64,000 nt of DNA from Neoceratodus forsteri (GCA_016271365.2 CM057456.1:667203501-667267500), one strand, 5' to 3'. Counted from the stretch's first letter, positions 51,917-63,811 are shown. The notes: generated by a model from the sequence alone, not told the origin. Numbers and translations are program-made.

Positions 51917-52619
51917 CAATGGTTCTTAGACTTTGTCACAGTGAGCCTCCCCAAATCCATGGAAAAAATTTTGAGCCTCCCCTGAAAAGTGAAGTAATCT
52001 TGGGCCTGCCCAAAGAAAAACAACATACTGTTCTTTGCACAGTACACCATGAATATATTGAAACCCTTTGAGTATGTGTCAACATTCAGTTCTCTTTGTC
52101 TTATACTGACATGAAACCAATGAAAAGAGCTCCTGTGTCAAGAGTGTTATCTGAATAACAAAAAACAAATATTGTTATTCAGCTTATTACTTGCTCCTCA
52201 CTGCTATTGCTCTTAGCACTTCTATGCTCAACCCTTGTATTTGGGCTGTTCTGCCATCAGGCTACAAATTGATCACTTGCCACCACCATTATTAGTTTAT
52301 TGTTCAGATTTGTTTGCACTATTGTTCATTGTGTATTTCTTGGTTGTTCTAGAAGTTACCTTTGAAATGTATTCACTCCCTACCCTTCCTGTGTACACCT
52401 GAGATGAGTTTTGGCTCTTCCACCTTCCTTGTCACCTATTAGTAAATAAATACATTAAATTCACCTACTATTATCCTCTTTCAGTTTACTTCATCTCTTC
52501 ACACAAAGTATATAAAACTCAAAATTTAAATACAGTTCCTTTTCATACTTGCCTGAGCCTCCCCTGGAACAGGTTGGGGCCTCCCCAAGGAGGCTGGCCT
52601 CACCATTTGAGAACCCCTG
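51917..52619. mobile_element. Non-autonomous hAT (Charlie-like) DNA transposon
   Basis: A 703-bp insert flanked by a perfect 8-bp duplication CCCTATAG (51909-51916 and 52620-52627), the size typical of hAT transposons. The left terminus reads CAATGGTTCTTAGACTTTGT; the reverse complement of the right terminus reads CAGGGGTTCTCAAATGGTGA. These are diverged terminal inverted repeats of the vertebrate Charlie-like form CAGnGGTTCTCAAA. GAGCCTCCCCTG occurs near both ends. The AT-rich interior has no transposase ORF, so the copy depended on a transposase supplied from elsewhere. The pre-insertion site CCCTATAGTAAC is an ordinary satellite phrase. Confidence 0.9.
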
Positions 52620-55140
52620 CCCTATAGTAACAACACTTGACACAGCACTGCACCCCATACTCTCCTATAGCACTGATCATCAATCCCCAACAGTTACTGA
52701 ACTACTGTTCTATCCCCCATCCTGGCAGTCACAGCAATGACCATACACCCCTCAGAGTCACAGCACTGATCCCCATTCCACCACAGTAACAGCACTTTTC
52801 ACAGTATTGCACCCCATCTCATCTTACAGCACTGATCGTCAATACCCAACCGTCACACCACAGCCACCTGACCCCCAAAAGTCACAGGACAGACACCCCT
52901 ACCATCAGTCACAGCACTGATCCCCTTTAACCCATAGTAACAGCATTAGTCACAGTACTGCACTCCATCCGATCTTACAGCACTGATCTTCAGTCCCCAA
53001 CAGTCACACCACAGCCACCTCACCACCAATAGTCACAGAACTAACATCCCATATCATCAGTCACAGCACTGATCCCCATTCCCCCATAGTAAGAGCATTA
53101 GTCACAGTACTGCAACCCATCCCATCTTGCAGCACTGATCATCAGTCCCCAGCAGTCACACCACAGCCACCTCATACACAAAAGTCACTGAACTGACACC
53201 CCCTAAGATCAGTAACAGTTCTGATTTTCATTCCTCATAGTAACAGACCTAGTCACAGTACTGCACCCCATCCGATTTTACAGCACTGATCAATCCCCAA
53301 CAGTCACATACCACCACCTCACCCCTAATAGTCCCAGAACTGACACCCCCATCATCAGTCATAGCACTGTTACCCATTCCCCCATAGTAACAGCACTTGT
53401 CACAGCACTGCACCGCATCCCATCTTACAACACTGATCATCAATCCCCAGTCACACCACAGCCACCTCGCCCTAAAAAGTCATTGAACTTACACCACCTA
53501 ACATCTTACAGCACTGATCTTCAATCCCCCAACAGTCACACCACAGCCACCTCACCACCAATAGTCACAGAACTAACACCCCATACCATCACTCACAGCA
53601 CTGATCCCCATTCCCCCATAGTAACAGCACTAGTCACAGTACTGCAACCTATCCCATCTTGCAGCACTGATCATCAGTCTCCAACAGTCACACCACAGTC
53701 ACCGCAAGCTCAAAAGTCACAGAATTGACCCCGCCATGATCAACCACAGCACTGATTCCCATTCCACCACAGTAACAGCACTAGTCACACTACTGCACCC
53801 CATCTCATCTTACAGCACTGACTGTCAAACCCCAACAGTCACACCACAGCAACCTCACCCCCCAAAAATCATAGAACTGACACCCCTACCATCAGTCACC
53901 GCACTGTTCCCCATGAACCCATAGTAACAGCACTAGTCACAGTACTGCACCCCATCCCATCTCACAGCACGGATCATCAATCCTCAACAGTCACACCACA
54001 GTCACCTCACCCCCAAAAGTCACAGAACTGACACCCCACATCATCGGTCACAGCCATAATCCCAATTCTGTCATAGCAACAGCACTAGTCAGTATTGTAT
54101 CCCATCCCATCTTATAGCACTAATCGTCAATCCCCAACAGTCACAGCACAGCCACCTCACCAACAAGAGTCACAGAACTGACACCCTCTTTCATCGGTCA
54201 CAGGTCTGACCCACATTCCCCCCATAGTAATAGCACTACTCAAAGTACTGCACCCCATCCGATCTTATAGCACTGTTCATCAATCCCCAACAGTCACACC
54301 ACAGCCACTTCACTCCTAATAGTCCCAGAACTGACACCCCCCCACCATCAGTCCCAGCACTGTTACCCATTTCCCCATAGTAACAACACTTGTCACAGCA
54401 CTGCACCGCATCCCATCTTACAACACTGATCATCTATCCCCAGTCACACCACAGCCTCATCACCCCAAAAAGTCATTGAACTTACACCACCTACCATCAG
54501 CCACAGCACTGATCCTCATTCTCCCCTAGCAACAGCACTAGTCACAGTACTGCAACACATTTCGTCTTACCACACTGATCATCAATCCCCAGCATTCACT
54601 CCACAGTCACCTCAAACTGAAAAGTCACAACACTGATCCCGATTCCCCTATAGTAACAGAAATTGTCACAGCACTGCACCACATCCCCTCTTGTAGCACT
54701 GACCATCAATCCCCAACAGTCACACCACAGCCACCTCACCCCATAAGTCACAGAAATGACACCCCCTACCATCAGTCACAGCACTGATCCCCATTAACCC
54801 ATAGTAACAGCACTAGTCACAGTTCTGCACCATATCCCATATTACAGCACTCATCATCAATCCTCAACAGTTTCTCCACAGCCACCTCACCCCCAAAAGT
54901 CACAGAACTGACACCTGCCACTATCAGTCACAGCACTGATCCCCATTCCCCATAGTAACAGCACTACTCACAGTACTGCACCCCATCTGATCTAACAGGA
55001 GTGATCATCCATCCCCAACAGTCACACCACAGCCTTCTCACCACCAAAAGTCACCGAACTGACCACCCCTACCATCAGTCACAACACTGATCCCCATTCA
55101 CCCAAGTAACAGCACTAATCACAGTACTGCAAACCATCCC
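52620..55140 (+). repeat. 152-bp satellite array, segment 6
   Basis: Satellite, about 16 units by length. A type B unit follows the hAT element near 52697. The GACACCCTCTTTCATC marker unit is near 54182. The segment ends after AAACCATCCCA, where a LINE 3' end inserted. Confidence 0.96.
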
Positions 55141-55608
55141 AGCCTCCAACCTCTGTGACTGTTGTGGCTAAACATGTCTTTTGTTCCATAGCCGAAGATG
55201 CCCTTTTGGATCCACATCTACTCCTGCACTTTGCCAACACCCCCCCTCCTATTTTCACCTCGACTGCTGGCCCATGACAAATGCCACCCGGTTGCACTAC
55301 CTCTATTCTTATCCACCTTTCACATCTCCTCTCTCTGCCACCCCAACCTACCTCCCCTTTTCTCCCATCCACTTAGTCACCCTGATTTCACCCTCCTCCT
55401 TTCCCTTTCCCTTCCCCAAAGTTTCACCTTATTGTTCTGTTTTCATCTACAAGACTATGTGTTTTTTGTTTTGTTTTAATTTTATAAACTGTTATCTTTG
55501 CTTATGATTATCTCAATTGTACCAATGACGTGGAACCTATGTAAAAGAGCCTTGGCTCAAAGGTATTTGTAATCCTAGAACAAATAAATAAAATTAATAA
55601 AAAAAATT
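55141..55608 (+). mobile_element. Non-LTR retrotransposon 3' end, 5'-truncated
   Basis: About 470 bp of non-satellite sequence with a pyrimidine-rich first part, a T-rich middle (near 55450), and a 3' end reading AAGAGCCTTGGCTCAAAGGT followed by an A-rich tail with AATAAATAAA and a final A run. The GAGCC/GGCTC hairpin just before an AAATAAAT tail matches the 69-bp fragments at 35986 and 48111. This is the form of a 5'-truncated LINE 3' UTR. No clear target duplication is visible. Open stretches on both strands here have low-complexity composition and are not taken as genes. Confidence 0.7.
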
Positions 55609-58600
55609 CCTTCTTGCAGCACTGATCGTCAGTCCCCAGCAGTCACACCACAGCCACCTCACTGCCAAAAGTCACAGAACTGACACCCCCTACCATCAGT
55701 CACAGCACTGATCCCCATTCCCCCACAGTAACAGCAGTAGTCACAGTACTGCACCCCATCCCATCTTACAGCACTGATCATCAATCCCCAGCAGTCACAC
55801 CACAGCCACCTCACACCGAAAAGTCACAGAACTTACACCCCCTACCATCAGTCACAGCACTGATCCTCATTGCCATAGTAACAGCACTAGTCACTGTACT
55901 GCACCACATCCCATCTTACAACACTGATTATCAATCTGCAACAGTCAGACCTCAGTCACCTCAAACTCCAAACTCAGAGAACTGACACCCCGACCATCTG
56001 TCATAGCACTGATCCCCATTCCCCAATAGTAACAGCACTAGTCACAGCAGTGCACCCCATCCTATCTTACAGCACTAATAATCAGTCTCCAACAGTTACT
56101 GAACTGCTGTTCTATTCCCCAGCCTGGAAGTTACAGAAATGACCATACACCCCTGAGAGTCACAACACTGATCCCCATTCCCCCACAGTAACAGCACTAG
56201 TCACAGTACTTTACCCATCCCATCTTACAGTATAGATCATCAATCCCTAACAGTCACACCACAGTCATCTCAAACTCAAAAGTCACAGAACTGACCCCCC
56301 TACATCAGCCACAGCACTGATCCCGATTCCATCACAGTAACAGCTCTAGTCACAGTACTGCACCCCATCTCATCTTGCAGCACTGATCGTCAATCTCTAA
56401 CAGTCACACCACAGCCACCTCACCCCCAAAAGTCACAGAACTGACACCCCTATATCATTCACAGCACTGATCCCCATTAACACATAGTAACAGCACTAGT
56501 CACCGTACTGCACCCCATCTCATCTTACAGCACTGATCTTCAATCTCTAACAGTCACACCACAGCCACCTCACCCCCAAAAGTCACAGAACTGACACCCC
56601 CAGCATCAGTCACATCAGTGATCCCCATTCCAACACAGTAACAGCACTAGTCACAGTACTGCACCACATCCGATCTTACAGCACTGATGATCAGTCCCCA
56701 TCAGTCTCACCACAGCCACCTCAACCTCAATAGTCACAGAACTGACACCACCTACCATCAGTCACAGCACTGATCACCATTCCCCCAAAGTAACAGCACT
56801 ACTCAGAGTACTGCACTCAATCCCATCTTGCAGCACTGATTATCAGTCCCCAGCCATCAAACCACAGCCACCTCAAAATCAAAAGTCACATAAATGACAC
56901 GCCCTTCCAATGCCATCAGTCACAGCATTGATCCCCATTCACCCATCGTAAGAGCATAAGTAACAGTACTGCACCACATCCCATCTTACAGCACTGGTCA
57001 TCAATCCCAAACATTCACATCACTGCCACCTTACCCCTAAAAGTCACAAAACTGGCACCCCCTAAAATCAGTCACAGCACTGATCCAATTTCCCCCCAGT
57101 AACAGCACTAATCACAGCACTGTACCACATCCCATCTTACAGTACTGATCATCAATCCCCAACAGTCACTCCACATGCACCTCACCCCCAAAAGTCACAG
57201 AACTTACACCACCTACCATCAGTCACAGCACTGATCCTCATTCCCCCATAGTAACAGCACTATTCACTGTACTGCACCACTTCCCATTTTATCACACTGA
57301 TCATCAATCCCCAACAGTCACACCACAGTCACCTCAAACTGAAAAGTTACAGCACTGATTCCAATTCCCATATAGTAACAGCTCTTGTCACTGCACCCCA
57401 TCCTACCTTACAGAACTGATCATGGATCCCCAACTGTCACAGAACTGCTGTTCTATTCCCCCAACCTAGCAGTCACAGCAATGACTATACACTTCTCAGA
57501 GTCACAGCACTGATCCCAATTCCCTCACAGTAACAGCACTAGTCACATTACTGCACCCCATCCCATCTTACAGTACTGATCATCAATCCCCAACAGTCAC
57601 ACCACAGTCACCTCAAGCTCAAAAGTCACAGAATTGACCCCCCCCACCACGATCAATCACAGCATTAATTCCCATTCCACCACAGTAATGGCACTAGTCA
57701 CACTACTGCACCCCATCTCATCTTACAGCACTGACTGTCAAACCCCAACAGTCACACCACAGCAACCTCACCCCCAAAAGTCATGGAACTGACACCCCTA
57801 ACATCAGTGACCACACTGATCCACATGAACGCATAGTAATTGCACTAGTCACAGTACCGCACCCCATCCCATCCAAGAGCACTGATCATCAATCCCCAAC
57901 AGTCACACCACAGCCACCTCACCCCCAAAAGTCACAGAACTGACACCCCACAGCATCAGTCACAGCCCTGATCCCAGTTCTGTCATAGCAACAGCACTAG
58001 TCTCAGTACTGTATCCCATCCCATCTTACAGCATTAATTGTCAATCCCCATCAGTCACAGCACAGCCACCTCACCAACAAGAGTCACATAACTGACACCC
58101 TCTTTCATCAGTCACAGGTCGGATCCACATTCCCCCATAGTAATAGTACTACTCAAAATATTGCACCCCATCTGATCTTACAGCACTGTTCATCAATCCC
58201 CAACAGTCACAGCACAGCCACCTCACCAACAAGAGTCACAGAACTGACACCCTCTACCATCAGTCACAGCACTGATCCCCATTCCACCATAGTAACAGCA
58301 GTAGTCACAGTACTGCACCCTACCCATCTTACAGCACTGATCATCAATCCCCAACAGTCACACCACAGCCACCTCACACCCAAAAGTCACAGAACTTACA
58401 CCCCCTAGTATCAGTCACAGCACTGAACCTCATTCCCCATAGGAACAGCACTAGACACTGTACTGCACCACATCCCATCTTACAACACTGATCATCAGCC
58501 CCCAGCAGATCAGACCACAGTCATCTCAAACTCCAAAGTCACAGAACTGACACCCCCTATCATCCGTCACAGCACTGATCCCCATTTCCCAATAGTAACA

Positions 58601-61600
58601 GCATTTATCACAGCACTGCACCCCGTCCTATCATACAGCACCAATCAGTCCCCAACAGTTACTGAACTGCTGTTCTATCCGCCAACTTGGAAGTCACAGC
58701 AATGACCATACACCCCTGAGAGCCACAACACTGATCCCCATTCCCCTACAGTAACAGCACTAGTCACAGTACTGCACCCCTTCCCATCTTTCTGTACAGA
58801 TCATCAATCCCCAATAGTCACACCACAGTCACCTCAAACTCAAAAGTCACAGAACTGACCCCTCTACATCTGCCACAGCACTGATCCTGATTCCACCACA
58901 GTAACAGCTCTAGTAACAGTATTGCACCCCATCTCATCTTACACCACTGATCGTCAATCTCTTACAGTCACACCACAGCCACCTCACTCACAAAAGTCAC
59001 AGAACTGACACCCTGACATCAGTCACAGCATTGATCCCCATTAACACATAATAACAGCACTAGTCACAGTACTGCACCTCATCCCATCTTACAGCACTGA
59101 CCATTAAATCCCAACAGTCACACCATACCTACCTCACCCCCCCAAAAGTCTCAGAACTGACACCCCCAGCATTAGTCACAGCAGTGATCCCCATTCCCAC
59201 ATAGTAGCAGCACTAGTCACAGTACTGCACCACATCCAATCTTACAGCACTGATGATCAATCCCCAACAGTCACACCACAGCCATCTCAACCCCAATAGT
59301 CACAGAACTGACACACCCTACCATCAGTCACAGCACTGATCACCATTCCCCCATAGTAACAGCAATACTCGCAGTACTGCACCCCATCCCATCTTGCAGC
59401 ACTGATTATCAGTCCCCAGTCATTAAACCACAGCCATTTCACAATCAAAAGTCACATAACTGACACACACTTTCAATGCCATCAGTCACAGCATTGATCT
59501 CCATTCACCCATCGTAAGAGCACTAGTCACAGTACTGCACCCCATCGCATCTTACAGCACTGGTCATCAATACGCAACATTTACATCACTGTCACCTTAC
59601 CCCTAAAAGTCACAAAACTGACCCCCTAAAATTAGTCACAGCACTGATCCAATTTCCCCCTAGTGACAGCACTAATCACAGCACTGCACCACATCCCATC
59701 TTACAGTACTGATCATCAATCCCCAACAGTCACTCCACAGCCACCTCACCCCCAAAAGTCACAGAACTTACACCACCAACCATCAGTCACAGCACAGATC
59801 CTCATTCCCCCATAGTAACAGCACTAGTCACAGTACTGCACCACATCCCATTTTATTACACTGAACATCAATCCCCAACAGTCACACCACAGTCACCTCA
59901 AACTGAAAAGTCACAGCACAGATTCCAATTCCTGTATAATAATAGCCCTTGTCATGGCACTGCACCTCATCCTATCTTACAGCACAGATCATGAATCCCA
60001 AACTGTCACTGAACTGCTGTTCTATCCCCCAACCAAGCAGTCACAGCAATGACCATACACCTCTCAGAGTCACAGCACTGATTCCCATTCCCCCTCAGAA
60101 ACAGCACTGGTCACATTACTGCACCCCATCCCATCTTACAGTACTGATCATCAATCCCCAACAGTCACACCACAGTCACCTCAAGCTCAAAAGTCACAGA
60201 ACTGATCCCCCCAACATCAGTCACAGCACTGATCCCCATTCCACCACAGTAACAGCACTAGTCACACTACTGCACCCCATCTCATCTTTCAGCACTGATA
60301 GTCAAACCCAAACAGTCACACCATAGCAACCTCACCCACAAAAGTCATAGAACTGACACCCCTACCATCAGTCATCACACTGATCCCCAAGAACCCATAG
60401 TAACAGCACTAGTCACAGTACTGCACCCCATCCCATCTTACAGCACTGATCATCAATCCCCAACAGTCAAATCACAGCCACCTCACCCCCAAAAGTCACA
60501 GAACTGACACCCCGCATCATCAGTCACAGCCCTGATCCCCATTCATTCATAGCAACAGCACTAGTCACAGTACTGCATCCCATCTCATCTTACAGCACTG
60601 ATCGTCAATCCCCAACAGTCACACCACAGCCACCTCACCAACAAGAGTCACAGAACTGACACCCTCTTTCAACAGTCACATGTCTGATCCACATTCCCAC
60701 ACAGTAATAGCACTAGTCAAAATACTGCACCTCATCCGATCTTACAGTACTGTTCATCATTCCCCAACAGTCACACCACAGCCTCCTCATTCCCAAAAGT
60801 CACAGAACTGACACCTCCTACCACCAGTCACAGCACTGATCCCCATTCCCCATAATAACAGCACTAGTGACAATACTGCATCCCATCCCATCTTACAGCA
60901 CAGATCATCAATCCCCAACAGTCACAGAACTGCCTCCTCACCCCTGAAAGTCACAAAACTGGCACTCCTACCATCAGTCATAGCACGGATCCATACTACG
61001 CCACAGTAACAGCACTAGTCATAGCACTGCACCACATCCCATCCTACAGCACTGATCATCAATCCCCAACCATCACACCACAGCCACCTCACCCCCAAAA
61101 GTCACAGAACTGACACCTCCTACTATCATTGGCAGTACTGATCCTCATTCCTCATAGTAACAACACTAGTCAAAGTACTGCACCACATAACATCTAACAA
61201 CACTGATAATCAATCTCTAATAGTCATACCACAGTCAAATCACTCCAAAAGTCACACAACTGCCACCCCTAATGTCAGTCACAGCACTGATAACCATTCC
61301 CCTATGGTAACAGCATTTGTCACAGCATTGCATCCCTTCCTATCTTACAGTGCTGATCATCAGTCCCCAACAGTCACTGAACTGCTCTTCTATTCCCCAC
61401 CCTAGCAGTCATGGCAATGACCTTACAACCCTCAGAGTCACAGCACTGATCCCCATTCCCCCTCAGTAACAGCACTTTTCACATTACTGCATCCCATCTA
61501 ACAGCAATGATCATCAAACCCCTACAGTCACAGCCTAGACACCTTTCCCCCTAATGTCACAGAACTGACGCCCCCTCCATCATTCACAGCACTGATTCAC

Positions 61601-62907
61601 ATTCCCTCATAGTAACAGCATTAGTCTCAGTACTGCACCCCATCCCATCTTACAACACTGATCATCAATCCTCAACAGTCACACCACAGTCACCTCAAAC
61701 TCAAAAGTCACAGAAAAGACACCCCCAACCATCAGTCACAGCAGTGATCAACATTCCCCCATAGGAACAGTACTAGTCACAGTACTGCACCACATCTGAT
61801 CTTACAGCACTGATCATCAATCCCCAACAGTCACACCACAGCCACCTCACCCCAATAGCCACAGAACTGACACCCCCACCATCAGTCACAGCACTGATCC
61901 CCATTCCCCCATAGTAACAGCACCACTCACAGTATTATACCCTGTCTGATCTTACAACACTGATCATCAGTACCCAGCAGTCACACCACAGCCACCTCAC
62001 CACCAAAAGTCATACAAATGACACCCTACCATCAGTCACAGCACTGATCCTTGTTCCCCCATAGTACAGCACTAGTCACAGTACTGCACTCCATCCCATC
62101 TTACGTCACTGATCATCAATCCCCAACAGTCACACTACAGCAACCTCATCCCCAAAAGTCACAAAACTGACAACCCCTAAAATCAATTGCAGTACTCATC
62201 CACATTCCCCACAGTAACAGCACTAGTCAAACAAATGTACCACATATCGTCTTTAAGCACTGAAAATCAATCCTCTACAGTCCCACCACAGAAACCTCAC
62301 CCCTAAAAGTCACAGAACTTACACCCCTAACATCCGGTATCAGCACTGATCCACACTCCCTCATAGTAACAGCACTAGTCTCAGTACTGCACCCCATCCC
62401 ATCTTGCAACACTGATTATCAATCCCCAATAGTCACACCACAGTCACCTCAAACTCAAAAGTCACAGAAAAGACACCCCCTACCATCAGTCAAAGCATTG
62501 ATCCCCATTCCCCCAGAGTAACAGCACTATTCACAGTACTGCACCCCATCCCATCCTGCAGCACTGATTATCAGTCTCCAGCAGTCACACCATAGCCCCC
62601 TCACCCTCAAAAGTCACAGAACTGATACCCCTACCAACAGTCGCAGGACAGATCCCCATTCTGCCATCGTTACTGGACTAGTCAGAGTGCTGTACTCCAT
62701 CCCATCTTACAGCACTGAGCAATAATCCCCAACAGTCACACCACAACCACCTCATCCCCAAAAGTCACAATACTGACACCCCCAGCATCAGTCACAGCAG
62801 GGATCACCTTTCCCACATAGTAACAGCATTAGTCACAGTACTGCACCACATCCGATCTTACAGCACTGATGATCAATCCCCAACAGTCACACCACAGCTA
62901 CCTCAAC
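55609..62907 (+). repeat. 152-bp satellite array, segment 7
   Basis: Satellite, about 48 units by length, in the same orientation. Type B units lie near 56099, 57430, 58664, 60008 and 61378. Units bearing the ACCCTCTTTCA marker occur near 58097 and 60661. The array ends after ACCACAGCTACCTCAA near 62907, where LINE 5' sequence begins; whether satellite continues beyond it cannot be seen. Confidence 0.96.
55690..60820 (+). repeat. 2.56-kb higher-order tandem duplication
   Basis: Block 55690-58255 matches 58256-60820 at an offset of about 2,565 bp (17 units). Landmarks: the ACAGCAGTAGTCACAG unit (55734/58299), the type B unit (56099/58664), CGTCAATCTCT(A/T)ACAGTC (56390/58953), CATTCACATCACTGCC-type unit (56996/59563) and AACAAGAGTCACA (58070/60635). 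The first copy begins soon after the LINE 3' end at 55608, which is not duplicated. Confidence 0.8.
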
Positions 62908-62930
62908 ATTTCAACCTGAATGAACATTTT

Positions 62931-63125
62931 TGTCTGACCTTTTCCAAAGGTATTGTACTTGTCTCTGAGGACTTTGAAGATCAAAGGAAACATACAGACA
63001 AAAGGATTTCACACATTGCATATGCCTACTGTCTGATCTACTCCCAAGGTATTGTACTTATCTCTGAGGACTTTGAAGAACAAAGGAAACATATAGACAA
63101 AAGGATTTTACACATTGCACATGCC
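62931..63125 (+). repeat. 99-bp tandem repeats at LINE 5' end
   Basis: Two copies of a ~99-bp unit starting with TTGTCTGACC- and CTGTCTGATC-like sequence. GTATTGTACTT recurs at 62950 and 63049, followed in both by CTCTGAGGACTTTGAAGA and ACAAAAGGATTT. Tandem 5' monomers are common promoter-bearing units of LINE 5' UTRs; promoter activity here is inferred only from position. Confidence 0.75.
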
Positions 63126-63507
63126 CAGGCCACAGTTTATCACCTTCAGGAACTTTAACATATTATGTGATCCTGGATCTCAACAGTACTATAGTACTCT
63201 CTTAAACCCTCTGGCACCAAACCCTCCCAGTCTTTTTTTTTTCATTTTTCTTGTACTTGCCATAGTGCTTAGCTATCCACCTTAGCCCACCAAAATCCAA
63301 CACCACCACCCTCCTATTGCTCGCCACCCCCGACTGCCTAGCCCACTCTATCTCGGCTCTCTCCTGCCTCGCTAAAAATGCCTTGGCTTAGTCCCCACCA
63401 CCTGTTCCTGCTCACCTTCACCCTCCTTTCCCTTATGCCAACTCCTCCGCCCACCCTACCCCTCCACCTACTCTCCCTTTCTATACTACTACCCGAAACA
63501 TTGTACC

Positions 63508-63780
63508 ATGGCTTTTACTCTGGAAGTCTTAAACAAACATCACCCAATTAATACCTGGGTGCAAAGAGCCATATTTCCTAATTGGAAACTGCCACATCAT
63601 TATAACTCACTAACGATCACCCTCTACTGGGACTCCAGAAGACAATCCAAGCATCTTAAAAAGTACAAGCAGAAACTCACTCCAACCTATTATGAACTAC
63701 GAATGGCATCACTGAAACTCCTGCTCCTCCTACTTTTAATATCTGGTGGATACACCCAAACCCTGGTCCTGTTGCACTGA
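63508..63780 (+). pseudogene. LINE ORF N-terminal segment with broken 2A-like motif
   Basis: A 90-residue open stretch starting at ATG 63508 (context ACCATGG, a good Kozak match). The last third is MASLKLLLLLLLISGG, a hydrophobic leucine run, followed in this frame by unrelated residues and a stop. In another frame HPNPGP is encoded at 63753-63770. A leucine-rich stretch, SGD and then xxNPGP is the pattern of the 2A-like ribosome-skipping peptides described near the N terminus of some APE-type LINE proteins. One or more missing bases near 63747-63752 separate the two halves, so the motif cannot work in this copy. The first 65 residues are unrecognised. Confidence 0.6.
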
Positions 63781-63811
63781 AGCCGGCAAAAACAGGAAAG
63801 TTGGTAGTGGT

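Larger units (their letters stand above)
871..61500 (+). repeat. Type B satellite units (dispersed set, about 40)
   Basis: A variant unit of ~159 bp in which the two sub-blocks from ACACCACAGCCACC to CTACCATC are replaced by a segment reading roughly GAACTGCTGTTCTATCCC, then CAGCAATGACCATACACCCC, then TCAGAGTCACAG. Approximate positions are given within each array segment. It sits in a fixed neighbourhood: the unit before it reads CACTTGTCACAGCACTG and CCTATCT, and the unit after it reads GTCACATTACTG and ACAGTACTGATC. In about half the cases a shortened unit, ACTGAAAAGTCACAGCACTG (one ~28-bp sub-block missing), begins about 110 bp upstream. The span given covers the set, not continuous sequence. 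Confidence 0.85.

Noticed and set aside
51853..52050. 65-codon minus-strand open stretch at the left end of the hAT element
   Set aside because: It spans the satellite/transposon junction and has no transposase motif.
55115..55507. Open stretches on both strands over the LINE 3' end (85, 93 and 108 codons)
   Set aside because: Pyrimidine-rich low-complexity sequence opens several frames at once; no family motif is visible and part overlaps satellite.
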